Source of the DNA: Eggerthellaceae bacterium UBA5906
Lineage (GTDB): Bacteria; Actinomycetota; Coriobacteriia; Coriobacteriales; Eggerthellaceae
Direction of reading: 5' to 3'
NCBI GenBank assembly: GCA_002431805.1
Contig: DJEE01000066.1
Location: 6,630-17,314 of the forward strand
Length of the DNA: 10,685 bases
In this document: one piece after another, positions 5,700 through 10,685 of the stretch
Position numbering within the stretch: the stretch's first letter is position 1
How the letters are laid out: each line of letters opens with the position of its first letter
Program-made: the position numbers and the translations under genes
Notes under the pieces: generated by a model
What the model was told of the DNA's origin: nothing
Seen by the model: only the letters and a program-made list of their open reading frames with translations
The model's database searches: none

Positions 5700-6998
5700 T
5701 TAAGCTCCTGCTTCGTAACGCTTTTTCGGTATAGTGATGGTGACGATGGTGCCATCCTGCGAACTTGTTACATCCAACGTTCCGTTGCACAGCAACGCCA
5801 AACGTGAGCGCACATTGTCAAGCGCAATGCCCACATGCCCCGTCCCGCCAACGGAATTGCCAAATCCTCGTCCATTATCGCGCACGGCAACATGCCATGC
5901 CAACGAATCTTCCCATGAGCTTACTTTGATCACGCCCTCGTCGATGCCCGCCACGCCATGTCGCACGGCATTCTCAACTAACGGCTGAACGGTAAGCGCC
6001 GGTAGCTTGAAATTCGTGGTAAGCAAGTCCCATTTCACCGAAAACTCGCTTGAAGGGTCAATCCGCTCCACCGCCAAATACGCCCTTACGTGCTCTATCT
6101 CTTGATCAAGCGACACCATCCCGCCAGCGTTGGCAACCTGCAAATTCCCGCGCAGGTAATCCGAGAAATCGTCGATGGCCTGCTGCGCACGCGCAGGATC
6201 GCTGATACACAGCTCGCGCACCGACTGCAACGCATTAAATACAAAGTGTGAGGTGATTTGCCCCGAAAGCGCTTTAGCCTGGCTTTCCCTCAGTTCAAGG
6301 TTGCGCCGCATCAACCGCTGCTCCTGGAAATGCTGAAATTCCAAGTATGCCAGCAACAGCGAAAGCGCCACCGTTGGGTACAACAGCATAAGTGTATTAA
6401 ACGTGTTCTCCTGAATAACGGCAACGCAGGGAATGCCCAAATACAACACCCATGCGCACAGCGAACGACGGACGTGGCCTTTCCCGCCAATTAGCACTGC
6501 GGGCAAAGCAAGCGCAAACTGGGCAAGGGCCAAATTATCCGGCAATGTGCTCCATGAGCCCCATGTAAAGGTATTGTTCGCATCGATGGTATACAACATG
6601 CCTGTTGGGATGTTCGCGAACGTAAGCGCAGCGCTTGCGATGCCAATAAGCAGAATAGCAACTACAAAGGCACAGGACGTGGTTTTCGAGAACAACTTGC
6701 GTCCAAGCGCCCACCAGCAAACCAAAAGCGCAAGCCCCGTGTACGCAATCGGCCCGAAGAAGTACGTGACCACGTTGCCCGCGTTTGCCAACACAACAGA
6801 AAGCTGGTTGCTATACGACGTGAACACCCACGCGAACAAGTCACCCGTTGTGTTAACGGCGTGCACGATAACTGTTGCGAACAGCAGCTTGTCCATTCCC
6901 GTCGAACGGCCGCGCAGCACCATGACAACCGCAAGCGCCACAAGCAGTGCAAGCGTGATAACTTCTATGGTTATGTTAATGGCCTGGCAAGGCAACAC
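5700..6998 (-). CDS. LytS/YesM-type membrane sensor histidine kinase
   Basis: The 432-residue protein has an N-terminal membrane part with about seven hydrophobic segments (residues 8-28, 37-60, 68-96, 108-128, 154-171, 178-195 and 200-218). A short coiled stretch follows (220-245), then a His_kinase domain of the LytS type: GQITSHFVFNALQSVRELC with phospho-acceptor H251. The HATPase domain shows the N box PLVENAVRHG (339-348), G1 DNGRGFG (374-380) and a G2 glycine pair near 385-390. The start is a GTG (6996-6998), supported by AGGGGG at 6-nt spacing; it begins 17 nt after the stop of the AAA gene. No extracellular ligand domain is present, so the signal is probably sensed in or at the membrane. 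It phosphorylates, by inference, the response regulator encoded 2 nt downstream. Confidence 0.92.
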   Translation of the reverse strand: MLPCQAINITIEVITLALLVALAVVMVLRGRSTGMDKLLFATVIVHAVNTTGDLFAWVFTSYSNQLSVVLANAGNVVTYFFGPIAYTGLALLVCWWALGRKLFSKTTSCAFVVAILLIGIASAALTFANIPTGMLYTIDANNTFTWGSWSTLPDNLALAQFALALPAVLIGGKGHVRRSLCAWVLYLGIPCVAVIQENTFNTLMLLYPTVALSLLLAYLEFQHFQEQRLMRRNLELRESQAKALSGQITSHFVFNALQSVRELCISDPARAQQAIDDFSDYLRGNLQVANAGGMVSLDQEIEHVRAYLAVERIDPSSEFSVKWDLLTTNFKLPALTVQPLVENAVRHGVAGIDEGVIKVSSWEDSLAWHVAVRDNGRGFGNSVGGTGHVGIALDNVRSRLALLCNGTLDVTSSQDGTIVTITIPKKRYEAGA

Positions 6999-7015
6999 GC
7001 TGCACCCCCTGCGCC

Positions 7016-8497
7016 CTACGATGCTGAAATAGCGTGTTCTCTACCCCAAGCGCGAATCTGCGCAATACCCTCGTTCGCCTCGGATATGGACACCACCGAA
7101 TCAAAATGCGTAGCAAGCGTACTGGCATCGGGCGCAGGAGCGTGCCCAAAGGCAACGCGTTCAGCGTAGTCTTTAATGGACTGTTCGATGTCTGAATACG
7201 AGAAACCCTTCGTAGACGTAACAAGCACTTCAATATCTTGTGGTGAGAACTCCAGGTGCAACGACGTTTTGCAGTAATGACGCAGCGCCTCGGCGCGTTC
7301 GGCGCGGTTGGGCAGGTCAACGAAGAACACCTCGGAAAAGCGCCCTTTGCGGAACAGCTCCGGAGGCAGCTTCGTCACATCGTTTGCCGTGGCAACCAAA
7401 AACACCTTAGCGGGCGACTCTTGCAGCCAGAACAGGAACTGGCCAAGCACGCGCTTGCCCACGTCGCTTTCGTCCGAGCTTGACGCTAAGGCCTTTTCAA
7501 TCTCGTCCACCCACAACACGCACGGGGCAACGTTGCCGATATAGTCAAGCGCCTCCTGCATCCGGCGCTCCGTTTCGCCCACATACTTCGCGTACACCGA
7601 GCCCATGTCGAAACGCAGCAGCGGCAACTCCCAGCGGGATGCCACCATTTTTGCGGAAAACGATTTGCCACAGCCGGGCACGCCTACCAGCAACACGCCC
7701 TTCGGCGTGCGCAACTCATACTGCTCCAGCACATCAGACGGCGCAAAGAAAACCTCACGCTTGCGGTCAAGCCATTCTTTGAACGTGTTCAAACCTGCAA
7801 CCTCAAGCCCAGGCTTGCAGGCAACAGGATCCACATTGGGAACCGCTGCAAACAGCAGCTCTTTTTGAGAAGCAACGGAAAACACGTCGCTTGACCCGAG
7901 CTTGCCCTGCGCCACCAGCGACGCCTCAAGCAGGTTCACCACCTGCGCCTCCGCCAAACCGCGCACGAGCGTTGCCATGCGCTCGCAATCGTGGTCACTC
8001 CAAGCAACCGTGCCCGGGTGACGCTGGCAGAAATCGTCGATAAGCGCACGGCGCTCGCGATGGTCGGGCAGGTCAAGGTGCAAGCACAAGCCGAAACGTG
8101 ACAGGCGCTGCCATACCGGCTCGGCAGCTACGGTAACAATGGTGTTGCCCGTTTCTTTGGCAAGGTACACCGCAGAAAGCAGCTCGCGCGTATACGCGCC
8201 GTCAACATCGATTTTGTGCGTGTCGGCAAGCACGAAAATGCAGTTCTGCGACTTTTGAAACAAGTCGTTCAAATACGGCAGCGGATCGGAATGCACGTCA
8301 ACAGGCATGCGCGCTTCGGGGCCTAAGTGAACAACCTGGCGCGCATCGGTGTACAAAAACATGTCGAAGCTGTTTTCCTGCGCAATTTCACGCACCATGC
8401 GCTCAGGGCGATGGCGATCAACCGATTGCACGGTAACAAACGGAATGCCCGCAACGATATAATCACGCAGCGCTTTTTTCGTTTCTTGGTAGTTCAT
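7016..8497 (-). CDS. Ycf46-like AAA+ ATPase
   Basis: The 493-residue protein consists of an N-terminal region (1-225) resembling a degenerate ATPase fold, with hydrophobic strands NCIFVLADT and NTIVTVAAE but no Walker A. A canonical AAA module follows: Walker A GVPGCGKS (272-279), pore-loop-like YAKYVGETERR (302-312), Walker B LWVDEIE (328-334), sensor-1 N372 in ATAND, arginine fingers R383/R386 in LFRKGRFSEVFF, and a C-terminal lid with GFSYSDIEQ (431-439). This arrangement matches the Ycf46 family, whose substrate is not well defined. The ATG at 8495-8497 overlaps the stop of the upstream gene as ATGA and is therefore preferred over a TTG four codons earlier. By analogy it would remodel a protein complex; the neighbouring cysteine-rich protein and kinase are candidate partners (inference). 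Confidence 0.88.
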   Translation of the reverse strand: MNYQETKKALRDYIVAGIPFVTVQSVDRHRPERMVREIAQENSFDMFLYTDARQVVHLGPEARMPVDVHSDPLPYLNDLFQKSQNCIFVLADTHKIDVDGAYTRELLSAVYLAKETGNTIVTVAAEPVWQRLSRFGLCLHLDLPDHRERRALIDDFCQRHPGTVAWSDHDCERMATLVRGLAEAQVVNLLEASLVAQGKLGSSDVFSVASQKELLFAAVPNVDPVACKPGLEVAGLNTFKEWLDRKREVFFAPSDVLEQYELRTPKGVLLVGVPGCGKSFSAKMVASRWELPLLRFDMGSVYAKYVGETERRMQEALDYIGNVAPCVLWVDEIEKALASSSDESDVGKRVLGQFLFWLQESPAKVFLVATANDVTKLPPELFRKGRFSEVFFVDLPNRAERAEALRHYCKTSLHLEFSPQDIEVLVTSTKGFSYSDIEQSIKDYAERVAFGHAPAPDASTLATHFDSVVSISEANEGIAQIRAWGREHAISAS

Positions 8498-8946
8498 TTC
8501 TTCCTGCAACGCCTTTCCTGCAAACAGCGGAGATAGTACGCAGCATCATCAGATGCCGCAGCGGGAACGGTAGCCCGCACATGCCCGAGCGCTCCCGACA
8601 TATTGCGAAGGATGTCGTCTTCAAGCGCGTTTTTCCAATCAACGGGGATGCCGTCCACCTTTCGGAAGAACAGCAGGTTTTCGCATGCGTCGCAAAACCG
8701 CGAGCACACCAAAAACACCCCATATGCATCGTGCACGTCAACCGATTTCAAACGAGCGAACAGCGCATCGTCCATCGCGTCCAAACAGCTGACACAATAC
8801 TCGCAGATAAGCTGATACACGCGGCCCATTGCCGGAAGCTCGAACGTACCGGCCGCCAGCGTTTGCGCAATATCCTTCGAGCACGTTCCCCCCACTGCAT
8901 GAAGGTATTCGGCCCAGTCTTGATATGTTGATAATTGTTCGCTCAT
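8494..8946 (-). CDS. Cysteine-cluster protein of unknown function, first gene of the AAA operon
   Basis: I do not recognise this 150-residue protein. It is soluble and largely helical in appearance, with nine cysteines. Six fall in two compact clusters, C48-x2-C51-x2-C54 (CEYCVSC) and C81-x3-C85-x2-C88 (CSRFCDAC). Others are C22, C141 and C147, and the C-terminus is basic (RRCRKK). The clusters suggest zinc or iron-sulfur binding, or a disulfide-rich fold, but no known domain is evident. Its TGA overlaps the ATG of the AAA ATPase by ATGA, so the two are translationally coupled and probably made in a fixed ratio. The ATG at 8944-8946 lacks a strong nearby Shine-Dalgarno (AGGGTAG is about 14 nt away), so the exact start is somewhat uncertain. 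Confidence 0.75.
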   Translation of the reverse strand: MSEQLSTYQDWAEYLHAVGGTCSKDIAQTLAAGTFELPAMGRVYQLICEYCVSCLDAMDDALFARLKSVDVHDAYGVFLVCSRFCDACENLLFFRKVDGIPVDWKNALEDDILRNMSGALGHVRATVPAAASDDAAYYLRCLQERRCRKK

Positions 8947-9044
8947 ATAACGTGCAGTCTACCCTATCTGCACAACTTCGCCGTGCATAATGCCATTTGA
9001 CCAGCCCTTTTCCATAATGCACTGAACAATTTACCCAAAAGTTC
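8947..9044 (-). promoter_or_regulatory. Gap between recQ and the AAA/two-component operon, with an inverted repeat
   Basis: This 98-bp gap is where the promoter of the four-gene minus-strand operon should lie. It contains GTGCATAATG (8983-8992) and CATAATGCAC (9013-9022), inverted to each other at 9 of 10 positions, and the first copy is itself nearly palindromic (GCATAATGC). These could be an operator. No good sigma-70 pair stands out and no terminator for recQ is visible. Confidence 0.35.
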
Positions 9045-10685
9045 CTATTGGATTTCGCGCCTATACGCCGCAATCTCATCAAGAAACGCACGCCCATACG
9101 TTTCCAACTTTTTGACGCCCACGCCGTTTACGTCCAAGAACTCGTCTTCGTTTTCAGGCATGCGGGCGCACATATCGCGCAGCGCCGCGTCCCCGAACAC
9201 CATGTACGGGGCAATGCCGCCCTCAAGCGCCAAGCGTTTGCGCAGCGCCCGCAAACGTTCGAACAAATCCTGATCGTACGCTGCATCGGGCCCGCTTGCC
9301 GTGCCCGAGCCGCCAAACGAATGGCCGCCCGTCGCACGAGCAGTCCCGCTCTTTCGCTGAGCTGCACGCTCAACCTGCTTCATCTGCAACCGAAAATCCG
9401 GCGTTGCAGCCTCGCGAAACCGCGGGCCGAAGCCAACAACGGGGAACTTCCCCTCAGTGATTTGCAAATATTCGCCAGCTGCCAAAAGCTCGATGACCTC
9501 TTTAAGCTGCGTTTGTGACATGGCAACAGTATTGAACGTTTTCGCATCCGCTAAGCCGAAGCGTTCAACGTTCTCGGAAGTTTTGCCGCGAAGCACGTCT
9601 ACCACAACGCCCTTTCCGAAGCGCCCTCGCAGCTCTTGCACGCAACGCATAACAGCGCGCGCCTCAGCCGTTACGTCAACCGCTTTAAACCCGCCCTCGC
9701 AGTTCGAGCAGTTACCGCACTTCCGCTCAACCTCGCCCTGCACGCCGTTGGCACCCTCGGCCGCGGCAGAAGGTTCAACGCCTTGCTGGCCAGCCGCACC
9801 CTCCTGCCCCGAAGGCAACCCGGCACCTGACGCTTGCGCACCCTCGTCGCCGAAATAGTGCAGCATGTACTGGCGCAAGCACCCGCACGTCAAGCAATAG
9901 CCTTCCATTGCCGCCAGCATGCGACGCCTGGCCGCACGCGCCGTTTCAGCCTCTTCGGGCGTCATACCTTCGTTGTCGCTGCCCTGCTCCAGGAAAAAAC
10001 GGCACGTAGACACATCGCCGTCGCTCCAATACAGCATGCATTCGCTGGGCAGCCCGTCACGCCCAGCGCGGCCAGCCTCTTGGTAATACGCCTCAATGCT
10101 GCTAGGCATGTTGCAATGAATAACGTAGCGAACGTTCGACTTGTCAATACCCATACCAAACGCGTTCGTTGCCACAATCACCGCGGCGTCATCGTTAATC
10201 CACGCGCGCTGGTTTTCCGTGCGCTCCTCCTTGCTCAAGCCTGCATGGTACCGCGTTGCCCGCACGCCCGCCTCAACCAGTGCCGCGTGCACTTTCTCAA
10301 CGTTTTTGCGTGTGTTGCAATACACCACACCAGAATCCTGCGGATGCGCCTTTGCATACACCATAATGCGTGCAAGCTTTTTGTTCGAATCCAGGCGCTC
10401 AACGCTAAAGTGCAAGTTCGGTCGATCGAACCCCGTAACCACCGTATACGGGTCAGCAAGCCCCAACAGGTGAACGATGTCAGCGCGCACGCGCTGCGTA
10501 GCCGTGGCAGTAAACGCCGCAACAGCGGGGCGCATTGGCAAACGCTCGATAAATTCCCCAATACGCAAGTACGACGGCCTGAAATCTTGCCCCCACTGCG
10601 ACACGCAATGCGCCTCGTCGACGGCGATGAGCGAGATGCGCGCCTGCTGCGCGAAACGGGCGAAGCGTGCGTCGGCAAGCCGTTC
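9045..10685 (-). CDS. recQ: ATP-dependent DNA helicase RecQ, 5' end outside the window
   Basis: 546 residues are visible; the reading frame is open to the window edge, so the N-terminal Walker A part is missing. Numbered from the first visible residue, helicase motif II is DEAH (23-26), motif III is FTATAT (58-63), motif V is ATNAFGMGIDKSNVRYVIH (172-190) and motif VI is QEAGRAGRDG (202-211). The RecQ zinc domain uses C269 (in CLRQYMLHYFG), C323, C326 and C329 (KCGNCSNC). The first two are separated by about 54 residues instead of roughly 17 in E. coli RecQ, because of a low-complexity Ala/Gly/Glu/Gln insert. An RQC winged helix follows, then a flexible Gly/Ser linker (about 443-470) and a C-terminal HRDC domain (about 472-546). 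RecQ unwinds DNA 3'-5' during recombination and fork repair. The gene is separated from the next operon by 98 bp. Confidence 0.96.
   Translation of the reverse strand, partial: ERLADARFARFAQQARISLIAVDEAHCVSQWGQDFRPSYLRIGEFIERLPMRPAVAAFTATATQRVRADIVHLLGLADPYTVVTGFDRPNLHFSVERLDSNKKLARIMVYAKAHPQDSGVVYCNTRKNVEKVHAALVEAGVRATRYHAGLSKEERTENQRAWINDDAAVIVATNAFGMGIDKSNVRYVIHCNMPSSIEAYYQEAGRAGRDGLPSECMLYWSDGDVSTCRFFLEQGSDNEGMTPEEAETARAARRRMLAAMEGYCLTCGCLRQYMLHYFGDEGAQASGAGLPSGQEGAAGQQGVEPSAAAEGANGVQGEVERKCGNCSNCEGGFKAVDVTAEARAVMRCVQELRGRFGKGVVVDVLRGKTSENVERFGLADAKTFNTVAMSQTQLKEVIELLAAGEYLQITEGKFPVVGFGPRFREAATPDFRLQMKQVERAAQRKSGTARATGGHSFGGSGTASGPDAAYDQDLFERLRALRKRLALEGGIAPYMVFGDAALRDMCARMPENEDEFLDVNGVGVKKLETYGRAFLDEIAAYRREIQ

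Noticed and set aside
8498..8509. TTG start four codons upstream for the AAA ATPase
   Set aside because: The ATG at 8497 forms a classic ATGA overlap with the upstream stop codon, a simpler coupled start.

Overview
This is a moderately GC-rich bacterial chromosomal window with compact gene packing and no rRNA, tRNA, CRISPR array, integrase or transposase that I can see. The gene content suggests a gut-type actinobacterium of class Coriobacteriia (Eggerthellaceae-like). The hints are a LytS-like kinase paired with a REC-SARP-type response regulator, an XRE-aminotransferase fusion, and the codon and GC style. This assignment is an inference from gene style, not from a marker gene.

Layout. Positions 27-126 hold four tandem units with a 32-bp period, running into the stop codon of a double-domain universal stress protein (125-982, minus). 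Next comes a two-gene minus-strand unit: a PiT phosphate permease (1393-2556) followed by a 76-residue two-helix membrane protein (1150-1380). A 538-bp AT-rich divergent intergenic region (2557-3094) precedes a plus-strand gene (3095-4690). That gene fuses an N-terminal XRE helix-turn-helix to a complete AlaA-type alanine aminotransferase. After it lies an intricate set of nested inverted repeats (4742-4845). Everything to the right is on the minus strand: a four-gene probable operon (8946 down to 4900) encoding a cysteine-rich unknown protein, a Ycf46-like AAA ATPase, a LytS-like membrane histidine kinase and a REC-SARP-like response regulator. Upstream of that is recQ, whose 5' end lies outside the window.

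The two most striking signals are not genes. First, the pentamer TGAAC or its complement GTTCA occurs 25 times between 2815 and 3485. The copies cover the promoter, leader, HTH and linker coding region of the XRE-aminotransferase gene and stop where the aminotransferase domain begins. At that boundary there is also a good internal ribosome site and ATG (3473). This suggests a self-regulating trigger enzyme with an operator array partly inside its own coding sequence, and possibly a second, HTH-less protein product. Second, the element at 4742-4837 can form two hairpins whose loops are complementary over 14 nt (kissing loops), or alternatively one long 20-bp-plus stem.

Functionally the window joins phosphate uptake, a stress protein, a possible amino-acid-sensing transaminase/regulator, a signalling operon in which an AAA ATPase and a cysteine-cluster protein are co-transcribed with a two-component system, and DNA repair. 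The links between these blocks are positional only.
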